Source: a virus. From it: a stretch of 58,038 nucleotides of DNA. Position 1 is the first letter of the stretch, and every line of letters begins with the position of its first letter. Below are positions 39,401 through 51,000 of the stretch, piece by piece. Location of the stretch: IMG/VR virus record IMGVR_UViG_3300018428_000023, positions 1 through 58,038 of that record; one strand, given 5' to 3'. Position numbers and translations under genes: made by a program. The notes below the pieces were generated by a model. The model did no database searches, was not told the origin of the DNA, and worked only from the letters and a program-made list of their open reading frames with translations.

Positions 39401-42097
39401 AGATGTTAATATTTCATCTAGATCTGCATCTGAAAATTCTGCTGATGATGCAGCTCTAACTGTTTCTTTAACAAAGTTGAAGATTGCCGTATCAACCAAG
39501 CCCGTTTCTGTTTGGCTACCTCTCAATCTTTGTAACTTAGCTTGAAGTTGAAGAACTAGGTTAGCTTGTGTTTTAGATAAAGGTGTATTATCTATAGTTG
39601 ATAGTTCAATCAAACCATTAAAGGTTTGAGCATATCTATCAAAGTTTAATACATAGTTAATATATTCAGGCTTACCTATATTTTCTGAATCTAATATGTA
39701 ATCGGTAAATTGTTGCAAGTCTTTAATACCTTGTCTGATTACACGAGTATACTCTGCTCTAATTGCTTGTGGTCCTTGAGTAACTGCAACTTCTATACTA
39801 GCAATGGTATCATTGATTGCAGATATTGTACCTTCTTTAGTCATGTCAAGTACAAGACCACCTTTTAGTTTTCTTAAAGCATCCCTTCTTTTTACAAGAC
39901 CAGCTGAGTATTCTTCTAAAGCACCAAGGTAGTAATTGACCTCAGCATTAGAATTATTATTGTTTTCAGATTGAGCTTCATCTCCGCTTAGTTCTTCTTC
40001 TGCCATATTGTAATCAGGAGAAGTTTTTCTAGCATCATTGATTCTATCTTGTTGTTCTTGATCAAGGTTCTCTGGAATAATCTTGTCAACAACTTCTTCC
40101 ATTTGAGAAACACTATGACGGTAAATACCTTCTATCTGATAACCACCTTTCCAAACTTTCTTACCTTTTGCATCTTTCTCAATATCAACTTTAATATGGA
40201 AAGTGCTTATTGCATTAGGACCATCGGCTACAGTGTAACCCATGTTCTGTAACATTCTTCTATAGATTGCTATCTGTAGGTTGTGTTGTGCTTTTGTACT
40301 CAGTGCTTCTTTGTCTGATTTTTGTTTTACCAAAGAATCATCTTGCAAAGGATATGGTTTCTCATATCTATCGGGATCTGTCTTTAGATAGTTTTGACTG
40401 GTCTTTAAGTCAAGAACTTTTATTTTACCATCCGGTGTAATTAAAAGTATATCACCAGTACCTGCTATACCCCCATAGGTCTTACCATTGATTTCAATTG
40501 TTTGGTTATCAAACAATACAACTTGCGGTATAGCAACAGAACCATCAGAAGTAAGAGAATCTAAATGAGATTGAAGATCAACATACACTTGTTCAACCTG
40601 CTCTTTAGAAAGTTTAGTTATACCTTCTATATCCTCCACTAAAGTCTTTGATACAACGGCATTTAAGATTGCGTCAAAGTCATTACCCACAGCAAGGTTA
40701 ATTTCATTATCTTCTTTGTTGAGCATCTCTCCTTTGATTGCTCTGGTTGTAGAATAAAACTCTTCACCTGTTTCTATATCATAGTAGGTGTGGTCTTCTT
40801 CATTTAGCACAACCAGGCTTGCAGAATCAAAAAGCTCAGGATTTTTGCTTGCACTAAAACCGGTTATTTCTTTATCGGTTTCTTTAGCTACATTAAGGAG
40901 TTTAGCAATAAGATCTTTTTGAACATCTGTTGTTGCCTGACCCATTGCAACATCCATTGCTGCTTTGGTTTTGTCATCAAGAGAGTATCTTACTTGCCTA
41001 TCTGCTTTAAACTCAAACTTAAATTTAATATCATCTGTGTTTAAAAGCTTTGCAATATCAGAAAGACTTGATGTCTCTTTGATGTCACTTGTCTTAATTG
41101 CAAGATCTCTGTTTGTAATAAACTTATGTAAGTCTTTTAAGATATTAGAAAACCATTCTAAGAACTCTTTCACCTTTTGTAAGAACCCCTTGGTTGGTTG
41201 AGTTTCATACTCTTGTCTAAAGTGTCTTGTTAATGCTTGAGTAACCAGTTCAAGATCTCTATGCATCTGATTAAACCCTCTATCATTACTATAAGCTTGG
41301 TTGATTTGTTGTCTTAACTCACCAAAAGTTTCTTTAGCTTCTCTTAATAGGCCATCAAATAATGCTCTGTTTTCTTTATACATAGCATCTGTAAATGGGT
41401 GTAGCACTTCTTCTATTGCTACATCACCATTAATTCTTTGACCTATAATATATGCTTGACCATTTGCATAAAAAGATTTTACTTCAGAAAAAGGAATTTT
41501 AGCTCTCTGGTCTGCCGGCAAGCTGTTATATATTTTCTCCGCTTCTACTCTAGTTACATTGTTGATTGTAACTTGAGGAAACATTCTATTCAAATGATTT
41601 AGAATTGCTCTAACAGGACCTTTAGCATCTTCACGTGCTTCAGGAATAACATCTCTCATTGTAAACAAGTCTTCATTGATTACAATTTTGTATGTATTAT
41701 CTGTTTCTACAAATTCAACCATCTGCCTTGGACCATAAGAAATATTATTCTGATCAAGGAAAGCTTGTATTCTCTGAATATTATTTTGAGCAATCTTCTT
41801 GTTTGATATTCTAGTTCCCTTTGCTGTATTATTTACATAGATAACATCATTGTATCTACTGGCTCGTCTTGTACCAATAATATTCTTTTCAAGAGCTTCT
41901 CTAAAATCTAATTTCTTTGCAGATAAAGCAGCCTTCTGATCTTTCAGATAGGTTTTAGCTTGAGCAACAGTTGGTATATCCTCTGTATTATTAATCTCCT
42001 GATAAACATTTATAATGTTATCTGTTTTAATATTTGTACCAAACTCTGCTTGTAGAGCTTTATATTCTGCTGTATTTCTATTTGGACACTTAGCCAT
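36449..42097 (-). CDS. giant virion-associated protein with PD-(D/E)XK nuclease
   Basis: 1882 residues from ATG 42097 (AKCPNRNTAEYKAL); a start at 42112 would overlap the giant gene. Early on, residues about 220-240 contain IEEVLHPF, a zincin-like helix whose first His is replaced by Glu (229-233), so catalytically degenerate. A PD-(D/E)XK core follows: GTGDILLI with Asp549, then VLDLKTS with Asp563 and Lys565, then QIAIYRRML. The rest is mostly helical; near the C-terminus a hydrophobic segment (GEIGLVLTIWALTELLGGVL) suggests membrane penetration. In crAss-like phages such giants are packaged and injected. Its role is probably DNA processing on entry or host DNA degradation. Confidence 0.8.
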   Translation of the reverse strand: MAKCPNRNTAEYKALQAEFGTNIKTDNIINVYQEINNTEDIPTVAQAKTYLKDQKAALSAKKLDFREALEKNIIGTRRASRYNDVIYVNNTAKGTRISNKKIAQNNIQRIQAFLDQNNISYGPRQMVEFVETDNTYKIVINEDLFTMRDVIPEAREDAKGPVRAILNHLNRMFPQVTINNVTRVEAEKIYNSLPADQRAKIPFSEVKSFYANGQAYIIGQRINGDVAIEEVLHPFTDAMYKENRALFDGLLREAKETFGELRQQINQAYSNDRGFNQMHRDLELVTQALTRHFRQEYETQPTKGFLQKVKEFLEWFSNILKDLHKFITNRDLAIKTSDIKETSSLSDIAKLLNTDDIKFKFEFKADRQVRYSLDDKTKAAMDVAMGQATTDVQKDLIAKLLNVAKETDKEITGFSASKNPELFDSASLVVLNEEDHTYYDIETGEEFYSTTRAIKGEMLNKEDNEINLAVGNDFDAILNAVVSKTLVEDIEGITKLSKEQVEQVYVDLQSHLDSLTSDGSVAIPQVVLFDNQTIEINGKTYGGIAGTGDILLITPDGKIKVLDLKTSQNYLKTDPDRYEKPYPLQDDSLVKQKSDKEALSTKAQHNLQIAIYRRMLQNMGYTVADGPNAISTFHIKVDIEKDAKGKKVWKGGYQIEGIYRHSVSQMEEVVDKIIPENLDQEQQDRINDARKTSPDYNMAEEELSGDEAQSENNNNSNAEVNYYLGALEEYSAGLVKRRDALRKLKGGLVLDMTKEGTISAINDTIASIEVAVTQGPQAIRAEYTRVIRQGIKDLQQFTDYILDSENIGKPEYINYVLNFDRYAQTFNGLIELSTIDNTPLSKTQANLVLQLQAKLQRLRGSQTETGLVDTAIFNFVKETVRAASSAEFSDADLDEILTSVRDINDIEYQTGDMATNRDTLLAVLDKIYKYKEQEYLDKAQARENKIRAVAGKLAKLDPSTKPEDLYNFMLEFDEAGLPTGYIVQRLGPQYYNKIKELRDLLFDEDGNRMEYIEKFNEDEATPEELAYNKKLYELKQENARFWRAERGTSEGDIVDGDYHAYTEEFKTLRAKYERPEITASGFVIWKKKRSVDAKSWRKFRQTYGEYKETFFMDKKNGEPTGTLSPGQIWVPYNKYRYAKAQATVNGKKVSMLNEKYDAIMNPAVEDELSIARREFYQFYVETMEELTKKLPPNVMEQMAGRIPTILANKIKREGPVVAKMFAKMKRNVGDFFKETGSYRRVVVNEKGEIANTLPIYYTGNLATEKDLEKIEEKRTLLKTRLDSKAISKTEYRNKMDILDVEEKRLRKKPTRETLNTDLGTSLLKFNTMAENFEVMSTIEDIVTSFIKVSDKREVLAPEAKSDNVVSVLGNAIVSGASKARKMVPVGTRENDLEKNIQKRIKKWARMVFYDNENLTQTALEKMSGLLMGYSSFAYVATNPLGNINNLTIGLLNNTIELMGGRFFKRRAYLQMKKEFNVEQVLAKSVRRTGYILDGKKGYYDPKKPMTKWEGWVDVLRMMDKKTEIRETDQDSYFEKAGSWFYLLNDSFEYNVQTKIGMAMVASHKAVDENGNEVNLYEASTWDSKNQTIVIDPKYKIYDMNGNEVEWNDQYRYKLRNQIREVNKRIHGSYARADRMVMQSHFLGKLAVQFKKWVAPSIKSRMRREQYDENLGWVEGRYRSFTSFFAFAFKNLSDIKNLNKVYAEKLAEDFAREEGINYGHVEQRIKNKITGAYTTMGEIGLVLTIWALTELLGGVLATDDDDGEIEKRLKNLLKYNADRASKELYAFWPVVGWPQAYQLIKNPIASANVLGQFSEAIYSTGQTAVYGLFLDDKEFRKNKEVVYQRGKRKGDLKMSKEWNDVLPFLYTIQRWQNFDQEREFYVK

Positions 42098-42099
42098 AA

Positions 42100-45000
42100 T
42101 TACAATATACAAGATTTAATATTATCTAAAAAGTCTTCGTCACTATCATAGATCACATCTGGATCATTTCTTTGAGCAATAAAATCTTCAAGGTCATTTA
42201 TGTTTTGATCACGTAGCTTTTGTCTAGCTTCTGGATTAGTTTGTACATTCTTATCCCAGAAATCAACAATAGCTGGATACTCTTCTTCTAAGTTTGTTTC
42301 TTCAAGTTGATCAAATAAACTTAAACTTACCGGAGGTCTATCTGAAGCATCAACTCCTTGAGAAGTTACATCTGAAGCATCAACTTCTTCAGAAGTTACA
42401 TCGGCTTCAACTCCACCTCCACCGCCTGGACCATATTCATCAAAGTCTTCTGCAGTAGGACCTAAATCATTTTCTTCAAGCATCTCCATTGTTAGATCAG
42501 ATACCTTAACTAAGTTTTTTTCAACGCCTCCTGGAGCAAATGAATTAAGATTAACGTATACAGTATTACCTATGTACTCAATATCATAACCCATAGTTTT
42601 TGCTTTAGATAAAACAGCTTGTTCTGATACAGGTAAAAAACCTTCTTCAAAACCACCTTCTTTTTCTAATTTTTCAACAAAGGTACGGATATCAGTATAA
42701 GCAGGACGTTCAAATCCACCACCATCAAACATAAAACCAATACCATTTTGGTAGTTAGAACCTTTCATCTTAATCTCTTCATATACACCAGCATTACCAA
42801 TAGACATACCCTCTGAAGAGTTAATTATGTTATCCTCCGTTACCGTAACGGGTGTATAGGTTTCTTTAAGTCTAAAATATCTAACCGTTTTATTTTTCTT
42901 GCCAGTAACAACTTTAAGAACTGCAGGTAATTCTACCACAAAGGTACGCTTACCATTTATGATTATATCTTTTTTAATTACAAAGCCTTTTCTTTCTAGT
43001 TCTCTTATGTTTTTTGCAAGTTTCTTAAATTGATTTTCATTAAATCTGTCACCAAACTTTCTAGTGTTTTGAGTATTTCCACTTCTCTTAAATGGTTTTA
43101 CACCTTTATATATATCAACAATTAATACGTTTTCCTCATTTGTCAAGCTCATTGCAATAGGAGCTACGTTGATTGCTCTTTGTGTTGTACTACCCGTTTC
43201 GGTAAGCACCCCTTTTGTAAGAGAGTAACCAAACTCTTGACGTAATTTTTCCTCAATGTAATTGTAAACATCTTTGCTTGCAGACTTTAATTTCTTAAGT
43301 TGCTTTTTGTCTAATAGTTGTTTAGGGAATACAATCGGTTTACCTGACTCTAATATATCATTAACCTCTGTGTCAAAACGCTCAACAAATGAATCAAGAT
43401 CTTCACTATCAAACATTGTGGTAAGATCATACATTAAAGTTAATGGTAATGCGTTTTCCATTCCTCTAACAGTAGAAGATCCAACTGTACCCAATTGTCT
43501 TGCATTATCAACATAAACATATACCTTATCAGGATTTGCTTCTACAATCTTTTTATTAACCTGACCCGGAAGAACTTCTGTTTCTTCAAATATTTGTTTA
43601 TAGAAAGGTATATTGCTTACTCTATTAAGAAGTATATTATTCTTGTTTGACTGCAAGTATCCAAGGACAAAATCATTTAATAGTTCAGGATAGCTCATAC
43701 CAAACTTAGACTCAAACAAATCTAGTCTATCCTTTTTCATCATATCATGGATATCCTCAATACTTGTACTAAATGTGTCAAGCAATGCTGGAGTAACAGC
43801 TTCAAGTAAAGAACCTGCACCAAACTGCAAACCATCTTTAACCATCATGTAATGTATAAGATGTGTTGCCTCTAGTCTATTATTAGAAAAGATTTCAATA
43901 AATGAATTCTGAATTCTAAGCTTATCAATATCACTTCTCTTACCAAACGTGTTTGATTCTGCCTTATGAATACCAGATTTATTATCAAGATCTCTAGCAT
44001 TCTCATTAAACATAAACTCATTTAAGAAGAAGTTATCAGGATAAATCTTTCTTAACTGATCTACCAATCCATTTATATTTAATGCAGCTCCAGATTGAGG
44101 ATATATAAATGCATTATTCAAAGAACCAAGAGACATTTGTGATCCCTTCTTATCTAAAGAATGCATATATGCTTTAATAGTTAAGTAAGAAAGCAAGTCT
44201 TTACCAATCTTATCTTTTTGTTCTGCGTCTAGTACATAATCATTACTAGTTAAGTTGCGTAGAGTAGCAGAAAGCAATCTATCAAATGCAGGAGTCTTAG
44301 AAACAAATACATTAGGAAGAATAACATTACTAAAATGATTTAGTACTTTAACCATGTTTGCTTGCCATGCATCTGATTTGAATATAGGTCTAACATCTAT
44401 AGGTACAGGTGCACCCTTAAACTCTAGATCTGCAAACTCTTTATCAGATAATCCAACACCTAGATTTTTTATCTCTGTAAGTTTTTGATTTACGTCTGCA
44501 AAAGTTCTACCTGGTCCCTTACTAATATTCATAACGCTACTCATATCGGATAAGAAGCTCTTCACGTTATGAGCAGCTATAAATTGTTTGAGTATAGAGT
44601 ATATAGCAGACGCTTCTTCAAAATCCATTTCTGGGTTAACTACTAAATCGTCTCCTTTTCTGATTTGTTCTTTTAACAGTTCATCTGAAACCTGTACGGT
44701 ATTTGTTCTAATTCCAGCATCTGCAAAATCCAATTCTAAAGTTTTAATTATAGATTGAATTCTTGTAGCAATACCAGGATCTGTTGCTCTTCTTTTGTTA
44801 TTAGCAGCAAAGTATTCTTCTCTAATTATAGGATGGTTAACCAAAAGAATAGAAGTCTTAATTGGTACACCTAATTTAGTAAGAGTAGTAACCACAGCAA
44901 GAGCATCTCTATTCAAACCAAGCTTAGCTGCAAGACGTTCTTTAGCGTTATCTGTCATTGCTGTAATCAATGCTGAAATAATAAACTGAGTTCTATTCCC

Positions 45001-48000
45001 TTGCGTTTCTTTACCGTCTTTGGCTAGTCTTTCATATTGCTCATTAAACTTATTGTATCTAACACCATTAAATTCAATTTGAGGAATTGTTTGACCGCCA
45101 ACAACTTTACTACGGATTTCAATATTATATTCTCCTAATAGGTTTAAGTATAAGTTTGGTAGTACGGCAGCACCAATTGCACCGGCACCTTCTTTATTAT
45201 TCTTAAATGCTCTTCCTTTACCAAATAGGTTGTCTACATCTATACCTTCTTCTTCAACCAATTGAGCTAGTTCTGGCAATTCTTTTTGAATATCCTCCCA
45301 TACATCAGTTAATGGTGTAAGTACAGCAGGGTCATAAGCAATAGGATTTTCTCCATCTTTTCTTGCAACCGTATTACCTTCATTACCCCACAAAGCAAAC
45401 TTATAATCTAATAATTGATTGTTTAATGCTGCCTCATATGGATAACCAAACTTATCTCTATAAGCAACAAACTCTTCTACTGTTGTTGGCAAGCCTAAAA
45501 CTTTCAATGAAGTAGTAATTCCTTTACCAATAAGTCTTGCTTGTAAATCAGTATATTGCCCTTCTCGTCTTAATCTTCTCTTACCTTTTTCAAGAGCTTT
45601 TGCATATACAGATGATGGAGAGTTTATTTCTTTTCCAACATAGTGTATGTAGTCATCAAACTGTTCTTGATCAGTTCTTGTGGTATCACCATACTCAATG
45701 AACTTACCATTTTTAATATACCACTGTTTCATTTGAGTGTATACCTTATCAATATCAAAGTCAGCTCCTGATATTTCAATAAGTTCTTTTGAGAATATTG
45801 CAGTGGAACCATATGATGATGGTAAGAAGTCAACAACCTTTGTAGCTAATGCAGAGTGTTTATCCTGTGAAGGAATACGTACAGCAAACATTTTAGCAAA
45901 TGCGTCTGGCATAGGCTTACCTGTTTCCTCTATCATCTCCATAATTTGTTCAGAGAATGCAGGCATAATAGATTCCGTGTATCTTACCCCAGTAAAGTTT
46001 CCATCTTGATCATACTCTTTAAGATTGTGTCTTAGTTCATCTCTAACAATAACACCTTTACCATTTGATCTTTCAATTGCATCTGCTAATCCTACAAGAT
46101 TGCCCTCAGAGTCTATGTCAATTTCTATTGGTAATGGATTGCTATTATAAACTTTATCTCTAATGACTTCAAACTTATCTGGAACACCGTTTTCATCTAC
46201 AGAGAAAACACGTCTTATAACCTTCACACCACTATCAGACATAAGAGCTAAAGCATCTCCGGCTACTTTTTCTGACATTGTTTCTTTGGTAAAGTATGAT
46301 AAGAATAGTTGTTCAAACTTATCAATTACCATAGGGTTATTCAAATCATATTGACCACTTGGATCAAAGAACTCAATGACATTACTAGAGGCCTGACTTG
46401 CTTTAAGACCTTCTTGAGCAAATTGTAAAAAGTCTCTTAACTCTATTGTTAAAGACCCCAGCTTTCTACTATCATCTAATGATCTCATTGCAGTTTCTAA
46501 ACTGAAATCAGCAATAAGATTCACCTTATTATGATATTTAAGATTTAGTCTAGCAGCTGTTCCTCTATTATAGAGTTCTCTTAGTTCACCTAAAGTTTTA
46601 GATACATAACCATCTAAAGTTTTAATCATCACCTCTACGGTATCTACCTGTTCTGAAGTAATTAAACTTCTTAGCTGTGTTGGATCTGTAATCTTTTGTT
46701 TATTAGAAGGGTTCACCAATTGCAATCCAATAAATCTAGCATTAAGCATTGTGTGCGGTAATGCTTGAGCATTAGGATTAAACTGACCAAACGCTGCTTC
46801 ATTGCTAACAACATTTGGTTTCATCATTTTACTTGCACTAGCTGGTGCAGCCATTGCTATTGTTTGATCTCCATCAGCTTCAATCTTTTCAAGCTTCAGC
46901 CTTAAGTTATGTAGCTCTTCATATTGAGCTTTGGCTGTTCCATCTTTTCTTGTCGTAAGTTCTGGAGTTAAAACAACTGCAGACATTTTAAGGAATGTTT
47001 GACCATCACCATAAACAAGTTTTAGTGAGTTAAATACACTTCCTTGTTTGATATGACCACCAGCAGCATAATATTCTTTTGGTGTTACCGTTTCACCTCT
47101 TTCTAATTTATTTAATAGTTCTGCTTTATCTTGTGTAAGCTCTGCAAAACCAAATAGCATATGACGCAATGCTTTGGTAGTAATATAAACCTGAGCATCT
47201 GTTCTCTCACCTTGACCACCAGAATACTTTTTATTAAATAAAGTATCACTAAATGTGACAAGAGATATATTTTCAGTTGCGTGATAAACACCACGACTTT
47301 CATCAATAACAGGTGTGTAAGCACTCTTATATGATGCATTTTGCATCTTAGCTCTTTTAACCTTATCAACAGAATCCTTTAAAGATACAGCTTGATCACC
47401 CAGTAGTAATTGATTAATTGCTTTTGTGTTTAACCAATCATTAAAGAAGATCTGCATTAAGTTATAATCTTCATTATCTCTAACAAGATTTAACTGTTCC
47501 ATTGCAGCATCACCTTGTGCTACACCATTGTCATCAGTAATACCATTTAATATATCTGAAGAAATTAAATCTTTAACACGTAAGTTATCCAGTTCTTGAG
47601 CAAATCTTTCATACTCTGACATCAATCTAGTTTTAAGCAAGTCTTTAAAATCACTTACCGTTACAGATGATTCATTAAGCATTCCAATTGCTTCTTCTAA
47701 TGAAATGTCAGGATTATTTATTGCTATTTGTTCTAACTCTTCTTTAAAATCAAACTCTTGTTGAGTAGCTATTTCTTCTTGGAATTGATCATAAGGAACA
47801 AGTTCATAACCAAATCTGGTCTTTTTCCCTTCCAAGAAATCCTTCATTACTTTAGTCTCAACATATAGTGTAGTGTCACCAACATTTACAGCAAAGTTAA
47901 ATTGTTTGGATTTTTCTAGTTGAACCGCATCCCCCATTGATTTAACAATGTTAGATATATTGGTGCTATCAACTTTTGTTTGACCCAACGCTCTTAAAAC

Positions 48001-51000
48001 AAAAACACCCTCTTGTTTTCCAGATCTAACTGTAACATTTGCTCTTGTGTTTTTTAGCGTTAAACCTATTGTCTTAGCCTGAGCATCACTAACATATACA
48101 GTTTTTTGCGTTCCTTCTAATACTCTATTTCCAATTTCTGAAGTAAACTTGGGATCTTTAGCATCAACTCTGGTTTCTTCTTCTTTTGTTGTTTTGAGTA
48201 AACTTGCTGTATCATTAAACTGATAAGCCCTACCTTCATTATCAGTGAGGACACCATTCTTAGCATTGTATCCTTCTATTGGTACTTTATCTTCATCAGC
48301 TTTGCTTGATTCTCTTTGAATTCTTTCAAACTCTCTTCTAAGTTCTTCAAAGAATAAATTAACAGTAGGTTCTGTAATTGTAACTTGACCACTTGCATCA
48401 AATTCAACAGTCTTAATAATAGGTAAACTAAGTAAATCACCAGTATTAGATGCTTCAATAACTCTAATAAGAACAGGAGCCAATGCAGTTTCTACAACCT
48501 CGTTGTCTTCATTTGTAAATACAACAGTTTTATTCTGTTGTTTAAATGCCTGGTAATTAGCTAAATAGGAATTCACTAAAGTTGCAGTAAACTCTGCACC
48601 AGTTAGACTACCATATGTTTTACCATCTTTATCTAGAGCTACTCCACCATTTTCATCTAATGCGTTTTCATCAGTAGATCCCAATGCGCTTTCTTTTGTA
48701 CCAGCAATTCTAAGAACACTTAACCTTTCTTCTTCTGACAACTGCATAAAAGCAGGACTGTTCAAAAGAATATTGGTTAGATTATATCCTTCCTGACGTT
48801 GTCTTAAATCTTTAAGGAAGCTTGCATCATTTAATTCTTGTACCATTTTTAGATGATACGTTGGCATTTGGTGAGCATAAACAAAATTACCCTCTGCATT
48901 TAAGAATACACTTTGTCCAATTGTCTCATCAAACAAGGCATTATTCTTTGCAAGCAACTGCAATCTAGATTTAATACCGCCTTTTCTTGTAAACAAGTAA
49001 GCTGATTTTCTTCTTGATGTTTTATTTAGCTGTAGTTGTTTTGTAAACTCTACGATTGTATCTTTACTAATACCCTCAGCTTGTTTGTTACTTTCAACTA
49101 AAGATTGTTGATACGGAGTTCTGTTTTGAATGTTCTTAGCAATAGTAAATTCAATGTAAGCGGGAGATAGTTTTATACCTACAGTCTCATATATATCATT
49201 AGATATCTGAGTAGCAACAGATGAAAGCTCAGAGTCTTCCATTTCTTCCATAGTTTCCAAGTAAGGTAATAAGCTTTCAAGAGCATCTACTGCATTGAGC
49301 ATGTCAACTTCACTTTCCTTGATAGCTTTAAATCTTTCATTATGTGACTGTTTCCATACATCAATCTGATTAGCTGCATCGTCTCTATTAGCTGCATTGT
49401 ACAACAATAGTTTTCTACCTTGAACGCCTCTTTTTGTATTAACGTGAGCAAATAAATAATCTACTCTAAAGTTTTCAAGGCCTTTATACAACTCATTGAA
49501 GAATACACGGTTTGTGATGCTATCAAGTATTTCTTCTCTTGTTCCAGTTAATACAATCTCTTCTGATGTACCCAATGTTCTAAAGATCTTATCTACAACA
49601 GCTGCTGTTTGTCTGTTACCTTTAGAAAATGAAAGCATTGCTCTAAGAATACTAATCTCATCTGTTAGATTTTTTACAGACTTAAGAAGACCATTATAAG
49701 CACTCTGATAATCTACAGGAATAAATATTGCACCCTTACCGTCTAGTAATTCTGCATTACCAAACTCATCAGTTGCTTCTATCTTTGTTGTACCTATAAA
49801 TGCTCTAAATGCAACAGGCAAGCTAGAGAAACCACCAATCATTGATTGATCAGTATTCCAATCACCAACACCTCTTAAACCTTGATCATATTCTATTTCC
49901 TCATTTGCGTACTCCTCATCTTTTATTTGTCTATCAAATAAAGAAATATATTGAGCAACTGCATCGTATGTATTTTTCTCATACTCTGCTTTCTTAATTG
50001 TCTTTTCTACGGTTTCTTCACCAATCACACCACCCAATGCAGTGTAAATCTTGATCATCTTTTCAATTTGATCTCCAGACTTATTGCTATTGTGATCTGC
50101 CATAGGATCATAGAGTTCTCTAAAATCCTCAATAACTCTCATAACAAGTTCTTGTCTAGTTTCTTGATCTTCTATTTTACCACCCTGTAGTCTTGTTAAG
50201 TATGTACCGGTCATGGTTCTGATTAAAGTATCAGCTGTATCAGGATCAAGATATTTTTTAGCAACACCTCTCTCTAATTCTATTTCATCATAAGCAAGAA
50301 CCTTAAAAGCTTCTAATGTAACACCAGGTTTGAGACCTTGTGTAAACATATTATTCTGTACACCAGCTGATTTATATTTACCAGCATCAATGTTTCTGAA
50401 TAGCTTTTGCAATTCACTAACGCTATATGTACCAAACACATTCTTAATCCACTCAATAAGCCTATTAAAGAATGACTTAATTACAGAACTGGTTTCTGTT
50501 GATCTAGGATTAGTTTTAAACTTCTCAAACTCATCAGCCAAATATTCTTCATAGTACTCTCTCTTGAGTTGCTTTTCAGACATATTCTGATATTTCTCAG
50601 CAGAGTTTTTGAACTTCTGTAGTTCTTCTGCAAGAGTTTTACCTTCTGCTTTAAGCTTAGCTCTTACTTCATTAGCTGCTATAGCCAAGTATTTAGTTTG
50701 CTCTTCTTCACTAAGTAATAATCTAAACACTGCATGGAAGGCTTCATGGTATCTAAAACCTTTTGAACCTACATATACAGTACCACCTATTTCTAGTTGA
50801 CCAGCAAGATTTCTAAGATGCATAGCAAACAAACCAACAGGTATACCATTAGTTTTTAGTCTTTCTGCTACTTCACTAATATCTCTAATCTGTACAAACT
50901 CAGGTAGATTTTCTGCAGCCCAAGTAATAAATGTATCAATATCTTCAACATCTTCAACTGAAAAGTCTTCATCTACAATCTTAGGAGCAAAGCTACTTAA

